From NCBI GenBank assembly GCA_028023455.1, contig JAQFVV010000013.1:10888579-10952578 (forward strand): a stretch of DNA of 64,000 bases, in the 5' to 3' direction. Positions 37,540-49,430 of the stretch are shown here, piece after piece; within the stretch, counting starts at the first letter, position 1; each line of letters begins with the position of its first letter. This DNA is from Epiperipatus broadwayi. Taxonomy: Eukaryota; Onychophora; Udeonychophora; Euonychophora; Peripatidae. A program made the position numbers and the translations under genes. The notes below the pieces were generated by a model. The model searched no databases. It was not told the origin of the DNA and saw nothing but the letters and a program-made list of their open reading frames with translations.

Positions 37540-38640
37540 GACCAACCATTACAATATATACATATATAAAGTTGGGCCTTGCTTCCATGTGAATTCAACT
37601 ATTATCATTGTATTGGCAGCAGCAGCTGGATACATTATCTCTTGCCTTCAGTTATACCTTTATAATAATAGTACTAATGTAAACTGTAATTATGTTGTAA
37701 TCTTTTCTTTAACCTTCTAAATCCACCTTTTATACTGTGTTGTAGAATTTAAGGTTTAACAATTAGTAATTTTTTTCTTCTTTATCTTGAATATATAGAA
37801 AAAGACAAGTTAATGACTCTTTTTTTAATTTATCTAAATTAAAACCAAAGTTTTATCTCAAAATATTTTTTAATCCTTTAAATAATATCAGAGTATATTA
37901 TAGTAAATTTTTTCATGATATATTATACAAGCTTTAATTTAAAAAACTTTCTTAATCTAATTAAAAATAGATAGGGAAATTTTATAATTATCAATATATC
38001 TATTATAACAAAAAACAAGCTTACTTTAAATTTCTTTTTAATTTTAGAATTTTTTAATTATCAAAATCAGAATAAAACATTGAATAGACATTTTTAAATG
38101 TTCAATTTATAATAATTTTTTTAATTCAATATTATTATTTAACTCTCAACTGTTTTTCCAGAGTAATATAATAAATAACTGCAAACAATTTTGTTTTTGT
38201 TTATTTCTACTTTTCCTCTAAACACATATATATGTGTGTACATGTACACACCCTACTATGTTGTTGTATGTTTTGAGACACATATCTGTTTCATATCCCT
38301 TGTCATGGGAACAAGAGAAATGAAACATCCACCTAACATATTTTATATAATATACATATATAACCAAAACAGTGTTCATACCTCAAACTATGTACTCATC
38401 AACTGTTTTAGAGATTTGACAACTAACAGAATGAACCGTGAATTGCAAATCTGAAATAGGTAAAGAATTCAACTACTGAAATAGATACACAATGCAGCAT
38501 GAACAGGGGTGAGAAAATACAAAACTATGACTTGCTTCTTTTCTTAAGGACTTAGAAGCTGGGATCATGACAGGACTACATTAACTGCACTATGATAAAC
38601 AATAGTTCATGGCAGGTAAAAATAGCAAAGGTGAGTCAGA
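37540..38640. repeat. dispersed repeat family, copy 3 (right part)
   Basis: Aligns along its length with 46600-47760. Shared words include TCTCTTGCCTTCAGTTATA (37639 and 46657), CAAGCTTTAAT (37928 and 46900), TTTATTTCTACTTTTCCT (38199 and 47144) and TCATATCCCTT (38291 and 47289). The TA run of the other copy is replaced here by ACACATATATATGTG. No frame is conserved. Confidence 0.65.
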
Positions 38641-39382
38641 GGTATATATTACTGCATCTGGCTAATGGTAAGGTGGAAATAAACAAACACTCAGCATTTT
38701 TCTATCAACATGACCATATAAATATTGTTTCATCCTGCTAGATTCAGTTGTTTTAGCTGGCTTCCTGAAAAACTAACTGATTTTTTTCTTTTGCTTCTTT
38801 GCTTTTTCTGCTGCTGCTGTTCTTTCTTTTTTTTCTCTTCTGATGTTTTTCTATATGACTGGATATTAACATAGAACAATAGGCATTTTCAGTATCTAAA
38901 AACTCCAACTCCCCCACTGCTTGAATTCTTGCCCATGATATCAATTCATTTGATCTTTTTTTTAAAAATTAGTTACATTTTTATTCTATTTTTTTATCTT
39001 ATATTTTTGATTACACAGAATTGGTTAACTATTGTTAATTAATCAGTCTGGAAATTATGTCCAGAAACTGATTATATCTTATACAAAGTTGTTTTCAATT
39101 ATATGTAGCTTTTAATTAAAAGGGCTTCCAATTAAAAGTACTTTTGAAAGGATTATATGTTAAATTAAAATACAGAAAAGAAAAGAAAGATAAGTTATAA
39201 TTAGTAATCTAACTTAATTCCTAAGATTTGTACTTTTTATTTTTATTTTAACTTTTTTTTCTTCCAACAATTAAATATATTAAATATTGAAATATAATTG
39301 TATTTTCCTTATTTTATTTATAGTATTATGTAACTGTATATATACACATACTTATGTGCCATATATATATACATACATTGTT

Positions 39383-39422
<40 letters not shown>

Positions 39423-39754
39423 CAAAGTAAAATAGTTGCTTAATATTTTATATTCACAAAAGTAATAAAATAATATATAAATAATATTCAGGATATTAAG
39501 AATTTGAAATAAATTTAACAATTTATCACTGGACATTTAATGTAGCTGGTATCACTAAGTTATTGGGGGTAGTAAGCATATTACTTAAGTATTATCCTTT
39601 TTTATGTAACTGATCCCACATTTTCAAAAATAAAATACTTTTTCTGTTTTATTATAAAAAAATTAATACTATAGTAAAACAGAACACTAACAGTAATTTT
39701 TTTTACTAAATTGATAAAATAATAATAACAATAATAATGATGATGATGATGATG

Positions 39755-39788
<34 letters not shown>

Positions 39789-39799
39789 GAAGAAGAAGA

Positions 39800-39830
<31 letters not shown>

Positions 39831-40124
39831 GTAGTAGTAGTAGTTCTTCATTTTTCTAAAATCAATATTTTTATGTTTTCAAAAGGCATGTACACATCAG
39901 TTGAAGTTTTAAAAGAAAAAATCACAATTATTTAGTAGCAAAACTTTATATATAATATTTACTATGGTGAACATTTTAAACTGTGGTTAAAAGTTTTGGT
40001 ACAAATAAAAATATTATTGAGTCATATAAATTGTATTTTAGTAAACGTCATCAGTTTTTAAACTTGAATAACATTAGAATTTTAAAAAAAGCTCAGTGTT
40101 TATTACATATAGTTCAGAAGAATT
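38641..40124. other. non-coding stretch with microsatellites
   Basis: TA runs at 39361-39372 and 39388-39419, plus the compound array listed separately. No gene. Confidence 0.4.
39717..39844 (+). repeat. compound trinucleotide microsatellite
   Basis: Runs succeed one another as AAT, then GAT, then AAT, then AGA, then AGT, over about 128 bp, each differing from the last by one base of the unit. Confidence 0.95.
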
Positions 40125-40212
40125 TTGAGCACCAGAAGTGAGTTGAAACAGGATCCATTGATCTTGAACTCCAGAGGCCGCCACTCTAAAGTACTATAGT
40201 TAACAATGCCAA
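40125..40212 (-). repeat. possible tRNA-derived SINE head
   Basis: Minus strand: TTGGCATTGTTAACTATAGT (40212-40193) resembles an A box and GGAGTTCAAGATC (40172-40160) a B box, with a distance of about 35 bases. No tail is defined. Confidence 0.3.
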
Positions 40213-41526
40213 ATAAGAAGTGGGTAATATTATAATTATTATGTTATGATATATATAATATGGGATTTCTAGTTAACAAAATGCTAAAGAGATTGGTATC
40301 AGCAATCCATTAATACTAAGAGAAGTCGTAGAAAAAGCCTTAAAATAGAAAATAGTTTAAAATTTGCTCTATTAATAATGAAGCTAATCAAATGAATATT
40401 TAATGCATATAAAATGTCTGTTGTGAAGTGAGTTGACATCTTTTATACAATATATTTGCCGTAAATAATGGTATGTAATGGATGTGCTGTTAAATATCTA
40501 ATTATCTATTATATGCCCCTTTTTAAATCTTGAATTTTATTCTAACATTTTGAATAAATAATTAAAAAATATTGCCTAGCAACGACCTCACAATAGTAAT
40601 AACTTCATTTATTGATTAACTTAAATAGTAATTAATACATTTTTTACTATAATTGAAACACATTAAAAAAAAAAAACGGTAAAACTTTATAAATTTTAAA
40701 TGCTGAGTTTTCATCACAAATGCGGGATACAATTATTTTTAAAATACATACATACATATTCAGTGAGATTGAATAAAATAAAAGAGGCTATATATATTTA
40801 AAAAGTCGTGAAAAATAAATATATACAAAAAAAAATTAGCCAAAAAATATAAGATTACAACTAAATTTCCAGTACTAAATTTGCAAAGTTTGGACCTATA
40901 ATAACATTAGATTATGTCATGATTATTACATGATTTGAAATTTATGCGGTCTTGGATTTGGAATTCAAAGTGATTTGACTTTATACAGTGCACTGAGTGC
41001 AAGCATTACTTTCCAGTCAACTGAAGATTAGTGTTGTGAGCTATGAAATGTTCATGCTAGAGAGCACGTGATTAGTTATTTTAATATGATGCCAAAATTT
41101 GGTAAGCTTAGTATTGGTTATTCAAATGATTGTAGTCTTAAACTTTGTTTAAATAATTAATTTGTGTAGAAATAGAGGATATGCAGTTGAAATGATTAAA
41201 CTAAAATTGTCTAAATAAGAGAATAAAGAAGTTTTATTTTAAAGATTATTAATTTGAATAGATTTACAGATCATTAGTTTTAAAAAAGAAATTAAATCAA
41301 TCTCATTGTACAAGTTTTATATTATTTTTGAATAATTATTAGAAATAAATGAAGTGATTAAATATTTTTAATTTTACTTTGGATAATTAAATTGTTTGTT
41401 ATGGAAACTCTTTTGAGAATTACCATTACTTATAAGTGGAACTTTTAAAAAGCAACAATAAATCCAGTATATGTGTAAAAAAAATAATGACTGTAGATAA
41501 TAAAGAAAAAATACAATGGAAAATAC
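40213..41526. other. AT-rich non-coding stretch
   Basis: Nothing recognised. Confidence 0.35.
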
Positions 41527-42048
41527 AGTAATACCGCTCAGTGCAAGCCAGAGTAATCAATGGATGCAGGAAGGTTTGTTTGCATAAAATCCCTATCTAA
41601 TGCATACTCATTCAATATCCCCAGATTAGTTTCTAGCTTGTGGCTTTCATCGATGAGGAACCTTAGATCTGAAACCATTTATCCTAGATCTTATGATCTA
41701 AGGCAATCCTCCAGCAGCCACCTTTTACCATTTTAGCGAATTATAAAGCTTTGAGTTCAAAATAAAAACATGATAATATTTTCATTTGAAGCTCATTTGC
41801 TTGTATAATCATATAGATCTGAACTCCATTCAGTATCCATACATTTTGGTGTCTTTTGTTCTTTAATAACCACAGTCACCATAATCCTATTGGGCTGGAT
41901 TGGTATTAAATCACTAAACTTTACATGATCACCATTCTTTATGCCTACACAATGTTTACACAGAGGCAAAACTCTCCATACAGTAGTGCCACTCAGTTCA
42001 TCCAGAGTATTCAATTGATGCAGGAAGATTTGTGCATAAAATTCTTAT
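41527..42048 (+). repeat. direct repeat pair of about 70 bp
   Basis: 41527-41600 and 41979-42048 share CAGTA.T.CC.CTCAGT, then CCAGAGTA and GATGCAGGAAG.TTTGT. They lie just upstream of the endonuclease gene and could be flanking copies of an older element. The 450 bp between them is unrecognised. Confidence 0.5.
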
Positions 42049-42067
42049 TTCATATTGAAGGCTCCTC

Positions 42068-42139
42068 ACTATTTCTACATACAATTTTATAAAAAGAAAA
42101 TTTAAATGGCAAAGAAATAAAATTGTATGTAGAAATAGT
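42068..42139. repeat. perfect 22-bp stem hairpin upstream of the PLE endonuclease
   Basis: ACTATTTCTACATACAATTT and on to 42090 is exactly complementary to 42117-42139, with a 26-base loop. It ends four bases before the endonuclease start codon. Confidence 0.8.
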
Positions 42140-42142
42140 AAA

Positions 42143-42568
42143 TTGTTTGGAAATAAGAAAATTGCTTGGAAAAGGAGTGTTACATTGAATAATTTATTAA
42201 ATAATACAAAAGAAATTTTTGATAAAAAGACTATTCCTGGTGTAGTATATTTTATCCCTTGTTTATTTTGTAAGAAGGTTTACATAGGTCAGAGTAGTTT
42301 GAGTTTAAATGAAAGAATAAAGGTTCATAAAAGTAGAGTTAAAAATAGATATCTTAGTTCTGCTTTGTATGTCCATGAAAAAGATACAGGCCACACTATT
42401 GATTTTGATGAAGCTAAGGTTGTCTTCTTTGAGAGAAATGAAATCAAAAGAAGAATTAAAGAGTCTTTATTATTGAAAATTTATTATTCTGAAGCAATTA
42501 ACTTATTTAAGAGTTCTTTTAATATTAAGGGTGGATGGGAAGTGAATGAATTTGTGGGTAATGGTTAA
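42143..42568 (+). CDS. Penelope-like element GIY-YIG endonuclease domain (partial element)
   Basis: This 141-residue frame is the C-terminal endonuclease module of a PLE, which nicks target DNA for reverse transcription. It shows GVVY (33-36, the GIY motif), CLFC (40-43, the C-x2-C of the PLE endonuclease zinc site), VYIG (46-49, the YIG motif), Arg58 and His62 in ERIKVH, His78 and His84, and a Glu at 107 in RRIKESL as candidate metal ligand. The usual reverse transcriptase N-terminal to it is absent, so the copy is 5'-truncated; the ATG is simply the first in frame. No stop interrupts the domain. The tail after the domain (GGWEVNEFV) is of the length usual for PLEs. Whether it is expressed is unknown. 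Confidence 0.85.
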   Translation: MFGNKKIAWKRSVTLNNLLNNTKEIFDKKTIPGVVYFIPCLFCKKVYIGQSSLSLNERIKVHKSRVKNRYLSSALYVHEKDTGHTIDFDEAKVVFFERNEIKRRIKESLLLKIYYSEAINLFKSSFNIKGGWEVNEFVGNG

Positions 42569-42599
42569 TATTATATATATTGTATAGTTTTTGTAGTTC

Positions 42600-42650
42600 T
42601 TTACACTTGAGAAGTCTGCTTTTAGCAGTGAAACCTTTGATTGTGTTTTA
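42600..42650 (+). ncRNA. degenerate hammerhead-like motif in the PLE 3' region
   Basis: Thirty-odd bases after the endonuclease stop, CTTGAGAAGT is followed by a perfect stem CTGC/GCAG around TTTTA and then TGAAAC. This is the layout of a hammerhead core (CTGANGA, stem II, GAAA) with about two core changes. Stem III and the cleavage triplet are not convincing, so it would be inactive. Confidence 0.35.
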
Positions 42651-42805
42651 ATATTATTTTTATGCTGGTCTAGTTGAATTTTGAATTTGGGGTAATTTTA
42701 ATTACATATATATATATATATAATTAGTTTCCAACCAGTAACCACTTAAACATTCACAGTAAATATAGCAACCAATATTTCTAACTGCTGTCAAGGCAAC
42801 CTTAC

Positions 42806-42907
<102 letters not shown>

Positions 42908-43078
42908 GATATAAGTAAATATTGTGGTAATGTATAATTTTATATCTGTTATTGCTTCCAACAATCCAGATTATTATCCAATGCTAGATTAAATTGCAAG
43001 GATAATATCAAGGAGCATTTATTTGCCATGTTTACATTTATTTAAGAGACTATACACACAACATAGAAAAGTTCAAAG

Positions 43079-43790
43079 TTTTTTTTTCTCAGTGATGAAT
43101 GTTTATTCATAAAAAAACAGATACAAATACAGTTAGAAAAAGATTTACAAGGGAGTGATTATATGATAAATTGAAATTTCAGGAGCAACATTGTAAGAGG
43201 GGAAGCATACATGTGAAAAGGGAATGGGAAGTGGAAAGGGGAAATGATGTGTAGTCCAGGTCATGCATGTCTTCATAATTGAATCCTATAACAGAGGCTG
43301 AGAGGATGGGAGTTGGAAGATTGCCCAAGTGTCTGTGAGGAGTGGAGGTGAGAGTAGTTTGGTATCTCTGGTTTTGAGAGAGTGAATTAGATCCAAGAGC
43401 TTTTGATTCACTGAGTGTACTCTCTGGTCAAAGATAATGTCACATTGGAGGAACCAGAGTGCATAGATGAGGAAAACTGATAGTCTAATAGCTGTGAAGA
43501 TCCCTGTTTCTATGGATTTTTGGAGGTTAAAGATGGTATTCCTGTGTGAGGAAAGGCAGGAGTTGATGACATTTCTCATACCAAGCAGAAAAAGACATTT
43601 AAGTAGGAAGTGCTGGAGGGTTTCATTGTCAGTTTTTACAGAGCTGGCATACAGGAGATATCTTGGTGAAACCTCTATGGTTGACCAAAAATTGATTTGT
43701 GGGAAAAGTGTGAAGATTTATTTTGAGGAAGAAATTGAGGAATTTTGCCTCAAGGGACCAACTTTTGAATTTGCAGATTAATTGGCATGG
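43079..43790 (-). pseudogene. 3' end of a non-LTR retrotransposon (LINE)
   Basis: Minus strand: the frame ending at 43286 begins near 43634 and contains ETLQHFLLKC. One base further upstream in an A run, after a +1 shift, the frame joins CQLCK, giving C-x2-C-x8-H-x4-C (Cys codons at 43649-43638, His at 43612-43610, Cys at 43597-43595). This is the zinc-knuckle typical of the C-terminus of LINE ORF2 proteins. About 150 codons of hydrophilic tail follow to the stop. The 3' untranslated region has AATAAA (43107-43102) and a nine-base A tail (43087-43079). The element is 5'-truncated and frameshifted, so inactive. Confidence 0.65.
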
Positions 43791-43799
43791 TAAATTTGA

Positions 43800-45149
43800 G
43801 TTGATTAAGAATGAAATAGAAATTGTAAATCTTTGAGAAATTATATTTTTTTATCAAATGATAGTTCCTTTGTGAATTTTAATTAATTACAAGAAGTCAT
43901 GCTATGATTAAAGAGACTGTGATTTACATTAAGCTGTTATTTAGTCATATAAATTATATAATTTTCAAATATTATATTCATTTTTAAAGCATTGACCATG
44001 TTATTGATAAAAACAATGAAGCTAATTATAATATTCTTCTTCACGGTTTGTGTTTAATCATTAATCTTTTCTGCTAGTAATTTGCTGACAAAAAGTTACT
44101 AAAATTATTTTTTATAGGAAATCTTACATTGACAACTTTTATCATGTTAACACGCCTATTTGATAAGTAATTTATATATTTATTTAAATGAAAATTTTAA
44201 GACAAAAGAAAGCAAAAAAAGTTTACACATGTGAATACAGTTATTTTAGTTTTAATAGGAACTACTTTTTTTGGCAGACATTTACTTTATTGTTTTTTTT
44301 ATAATGCAATATAATAAGTAATAACTAAAGTAAACACTTTCTAACTGTACTTTATAGTTAGTAATTCATTAATAATTTGTTATATATATATATATTCATT
44401 TTTTTACATAATATAAATAATATTTGTTGTTATATTATGAATAAAATGGCAAATATCCACTTTTTGTTTTTTTTTATGAAAAATTTTTTTAAATATTTTT
44501 TTTACTTACTATTTTAATATTGAAATATATAATTATAAAAATGTACTAATTACATTTTTTTAACAAATATACTAAAAAATTAGCTCTGCATATCTATTTT
44601 CAAACATACACAAAAAATTCTTTTTTTTAAAAGAACACTAACTGAATTTCCCATTTAAAAGAATAATAAAATTATTATTATTTTATTATTAATTTAGTTC
44701 TTAGTGCCATTTTTTTTATTAGAATAAATGTCAAGATTATTTGAATGTGATATCCATGAAGAGCCTCTGATCTTCACAGGAAACTAAAATCTAAAATAAT
44801 GATATTTGGTTCATGAGTAGAAAAAAAAAGAAAGCAGATATGATAATAAAAAATAATGATGATAACTTGAAATTGATATTTTGTCTTCAAAATAATCAAA
44901 TTCAAACACAAAAGTGACTCTATGATGTCAGTCATGTATACTATTGATATTGTATCAATATTGGAGAAGTTACATTTGAATCCAAGGTAATAAAATTATA
45001 ATCAAGGACAATAGTAACAAATTCTGATAATATAGTAGAAAATTTGATAGTATGTATAGTTGAAAGAATTCCACCAGTTCTTCATCTGATCATGTAGTTC
45101 TTACTATATATTCATGGAGTTGATTAATCATTATGGTATACATATATAT
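43800..45149. other. AT-rich non-coding stretch
   Basis: Nothing recognised apart from homopolymer runs. Confidence 0.4.
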
Positions 45150-45958
45150 ATTATAATGGTACAGAAAATTTAGGGTAAATCTGAAGTGATGGGCAGCCAT
45201 CATCATCAACAAACAATACAAAATTTAAAAGTAAATGTAAAAAAAATGAGCATGAGAGATCAGCATAGAACTAACTATAAGTAAGTATAAGTTCACCAGC
45301 ACACAAAATTTATGAATGACTATAATTATTAATTTATTCAAAACTGATATAAAACAATTGTTTTCCCAATTCTCTTCCCAATGATATATTGCATGAGATA
45401 TCAAATTTTGGGATTGTTCCTATAATTAAAATTTTATATATCACACACACACATGCATGAATACACATTTATTAATAATTTTCACTATCTACTTGTAGCA
45501 AATTTCAAATAGCCTTAAACCTATTTCATGGTTTTTTTTTTAATTTTTATAGCTATCCCCTCTCAATTAAAACATTGAAGAAGTGCTACTACAAGCAAGT
45601 TAAATTTCCTAACCCTTTCATGTATTAAACTTTCACTTTTCAAATAATATTATTTATCTGATTTAACACTTAAACTTTTATAAATGAACCTATACACAAT
45701 TTTGCTGTACATAGGAACCTTATCCCTCTTCCACACTCTCAACACACTTATACATAGACAATTCAATAAATTACACAAATAATTATGTTTATATGTCACA
45801 CAACTGCTACGTGAAATTTTTATTTCTTAAAAAATATATATTCTGATTTTTATTTGACCTGACATTCTCCTATAAGAAAAAATTCTTTTAAAACTATTAA
45901 AAAAACAGCATTACCCCTCAACTCATCGATCTTTGGTTTCTTATGTTCAAACCAAAGG

Positions 45959-45962
<4 letters not shown>

Positions 45963-46040
<78 letters not shown>
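45963..46040. repeat. (TA)n microsatellite
   Basis: About 78 bases of TA dinucleotides inside the dispersed repeat copy. Confidence 0.95.
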
Positions 46041-46043
<3 letters not shown>

Positions 46044-47201
46044 CTTCTTTGACAGTTCATAAAAGTTTTCCTTTTTAGGTTACTTTTGATTAGTTGTAAA
46101 CATTATTAAAAATATTTCAGTAAGTTCTTTTATTTTTCAAACTAGAAAGATTTTTGGAGTTTACTTTTTTAAATTTCAAAATAAAATCATTTATAAATCA
46201 ATCCTTTGTTTTTAGATTTATAATACAAGCAAAAATTATTTATTTCTATTACATTTAAATTAAAGATTTTATCTCTCATTTTCACTAAAAAGTTTTACTT
46301 TTAACAAATAAACTGGAAATGGTCATTTATTATTTTCTTTCATTACTCTAGTTTTAGTTGTATAATTTAGTCAAAAATTATTTACTGTTAGAACCAGCTG
46401 ATATCTGTAAGTACTTGTTTGTGCTTTTTGCATATTGATAAAACTGCATATGTAGCATGGTAATCACCTAGTAAGCTGGTCTCTTCTAAAACCATAAAGT
46501 GGCCTATTGTCATCTTTGGGAAAGGTATAATGTGATAACTGTTGGCTTATGTCTTCTAATACACACACACATATATGTAGACTATAAACTACATAAAAGA
46601 TGGGTTTTGTGTTCATGTGAATCCAAACTCTATCATGATGAATGTCTGGATACACTGTCTCTTGCCTTCAGTTATAATTACATAGTTTATCATACTGTGA
46701 CAATCTATAAAAACTGTAAAATTCTAAAAACTCCCCTCAATCTTTTTTCCACCTTTTTATAGTCAAAGTGGAATTTTAAAAAATCACAGTAATTAAAAGT
46801 AAGTTTTCTTTATCTTGATTGAAAAACCTAGTGACTTTTTTCAATTCACCTTAATCCTTTTAAAAACAACATTGCATGATTTTTATCAAAATATGTTGTA
46901 CAAGCTTTAATTAAAAAAATTTCTTAATGTATTCAAAATAGATAGTAGAATTTTATAGTTATCAGTATGTCTATTATAACATAAAAACATGCTTGTTTTA
47001 ATTTCAACATCAGGATCAATAAATATTAATTAGGCCTTTTAAAAATGTTTAATTTATAATATTTTTTTTGAATTCAAAATTATTTAATCCTTAACTGTTA
47101 TTCCAGTGTAATATAGAAAATATCTACAAAATATTTTTGTTTGTGTTTATTTCTACTTTTCCTTTCAACTTTATATATATGTATATAATTTAACAGTAAA
47201 T

Positions 47202-47205
<4 letters not shown>

Positions 47206-47258
<53 letters not shown>
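47206..47258. repeat. (TA)n microsatellite
   Basis: About 53 bases of TA dinucleotides inside the dispersed repeat copy. Confidence 0.95.
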
Positions 47259-47259
<1 letters not shown>

Positions 47260-48149
47260 TATGTTATATGCCATAAGACACATAACCATGTCATATCCCT
47301 TCTCAAGAGGGAAAAAATAAAAAATGAACCTAACAATATTTTATATAGTACACATTTATAATCCAAACAAAACTGCTTACTTCAAACTATGTACATATCA
47401 ATGTTATTTTAAGATTTTACAGGCATCTGACAGCTATGAGAATGAATAATGACCTGCAATTCTTAAAGAATTCAGTCACTTGTCTATAAGTACACAATGT
47501 AGCATGATACCAAGAAATTTACCTCAATTTAGACATTATAAACTACCATAACTTTTGATATGAAATAAAAAATACAAGCATCTTTTCAAAGCTCTGCTCC
47601 TTTGAGTCTTAGTGGCTGAAAAATACAAAACTATGCTTATCTTCTATAAGTCTTAGATGCTGGTATATATAAAACTATGCCTTAATTCTTTTCTTGGAGA
47701 TGTAAAGGCTGGAGTCATGGCAGGACTACTTTAACTATACCATGATAAACAATATAGAATCAGAAAGTGGGCTGGAGAAATGCCTGAGATAGAACATACC
47801 TCAGAGTTTCTCAAAAACATTGCATCCTCAAGCCAATGACAAAATCCTCCATCCATCATCAAAACTAAAAGTACAGCTAAACAAACTCCAGCAGTTAAAA
47901 ACACAATGCACCTCCAAAATCATACATTTTCTATTCAATTCTAAATATAAACCTTTTAAATATACATTAAGTACTATTTTATAACTTATATTCATCAATA
48001 CTCTTGTCACATATTTCACAGTAATTTTTTTTGTATTAAATTTGCATAAAATGCATACTTTTCTTTTTCAGATGTGATTATATTTGAGATCAAATTGAGT
48101 GACAATTTTGTCCAGTACTTGATCACCATTGAGCCCACAATTGGATAGC

Positions 48150-49180
48150 CATTTGTAATAGTATAAAAAATTTGGTGTGAACCTGAGATGAAGGAAAACC
48201 ATCATCATCTCCAAATAATACAAAATTTAAAATTAAATGTAAAAGAAATGTGCATGAGAGCTCAACACAGAACTAACTATAAGTAACTATAAGTTTACCA
48301 GCATTACACCAAAGCAATAATCATTCACCATCATGAATTATCAACAATAAAAATAAATCAACAGACAATCTTATTGGATTTGAAATAAGTCTGTTATAGA
48401 CCAGGCTAATTATTTAGCCATTGCCAAACTTATGACAGCAATACAACATAATAATTTGAATGTACATACTTAAAAGTGCTAATCCATCAGAATAGATAAC
48501 AGTAAAAACAGTAATGCTGTGATACTAAAATATGCTGATTACCATCAATTCTTTGACCATTTAATACCATTAATGTATTGGCCAAGTATAAACTTAATTT
48601 CTAAAAAATAATTAAAATGAAATGTAATGCATGAACTTTAATGGATATCTCCTTTATACCATCCAGCATTAGAGAAAGTAATAAAATCATTATCAACTGG
48701 ATTTCCATAAACTCTAAATATAAATGCCTTTCATATAACAGACAATTATGCATGAATCCAGTTTAGTAAACAAAAGTACTATAACTGTTAATGTGATCAA
48801 GAGATATAATACAAACATATAATATTCTACAACTATTTTTAAATTGACTAAATTAACTGAAATAACTTAAACAATGAAATATATATTTTTACTAGCAATT
48901 AAATTAAGTTCAGTAGAATATCACTATAAATATAAATGAAGTATTCTGATTTTGATTAATACAATAAGCTGTCACATTGTGATTTACAAATACTTCATAA
49001 TAGGTTTGCATAAAGCATACCTAAATATAAGAACACAGATGTGTGTTATAATAATTTATGAACATATTTGAAATGTTATAAATGTATAAATGAAATTTAT
49101 TTTTATAATGCATAATTAATGACAGATTTATCATATACATGTGTATGCATGAAAATGTGTGCACACACTGACATTTATAA
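48150..49180. repeat. dispersed repeat family, copy 5 (left part)
   Basis: Matches copies 1 and 2: GACCAGGCTAATTATTTAGC (48399), AGTGCTAATCCATC (48475), TTAATTTCTAA (48593) and GATTTTGATTAATA (48950). It directly follows the right end of copy 4, so two copies stand head to tail. Confidence 0.65.
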
Positions 49181-49385
49181 AAAATAAAATAACCTAATAA
49201 ACCATATTATATTTTCTCAATACACCATTTCATGTTGAAAATATACAAAAAATTCAGACGTACATATGAATATATAAAAAAATAGATAATATGAACCAAA
49301 GTTATTAATTAATTAATTATTCCTAATGGTTAAAAAAGTTTTTCTTTTTACTTTTTAATACATATATATATATATATACATATCA

Positions 49386-49430
<45 letters not shown>

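Larger units (their letters stand above)
45150..47770. repeat. dispersed repeat family, copy 4
   Basis: 45158-45310 matches 48160-48300 (AACTAACTATAAGTAA and CATGAGAG.TCA.CA). 46040-46530 matches 31260-31720. 46600-47760 matches 37540-38640. The order therefore runs block A, block C, block D, with block B of the other copies missing. TA runs have expanded inside it at 45963-46040 and 47206-47258. Confidence 0.65.

Noticed and set aside
37100-37540. Less AT-rich stretch with protein-like words on the plus strand
   Set aside because: Stops are frequent in every frame and no motif is recognisable.
43467-43781. 104-codon frame on the plus strand
   Set aside because: It lies antisense to the LINE 3' end, whose zinc-knuckle motif supports the minus strand.
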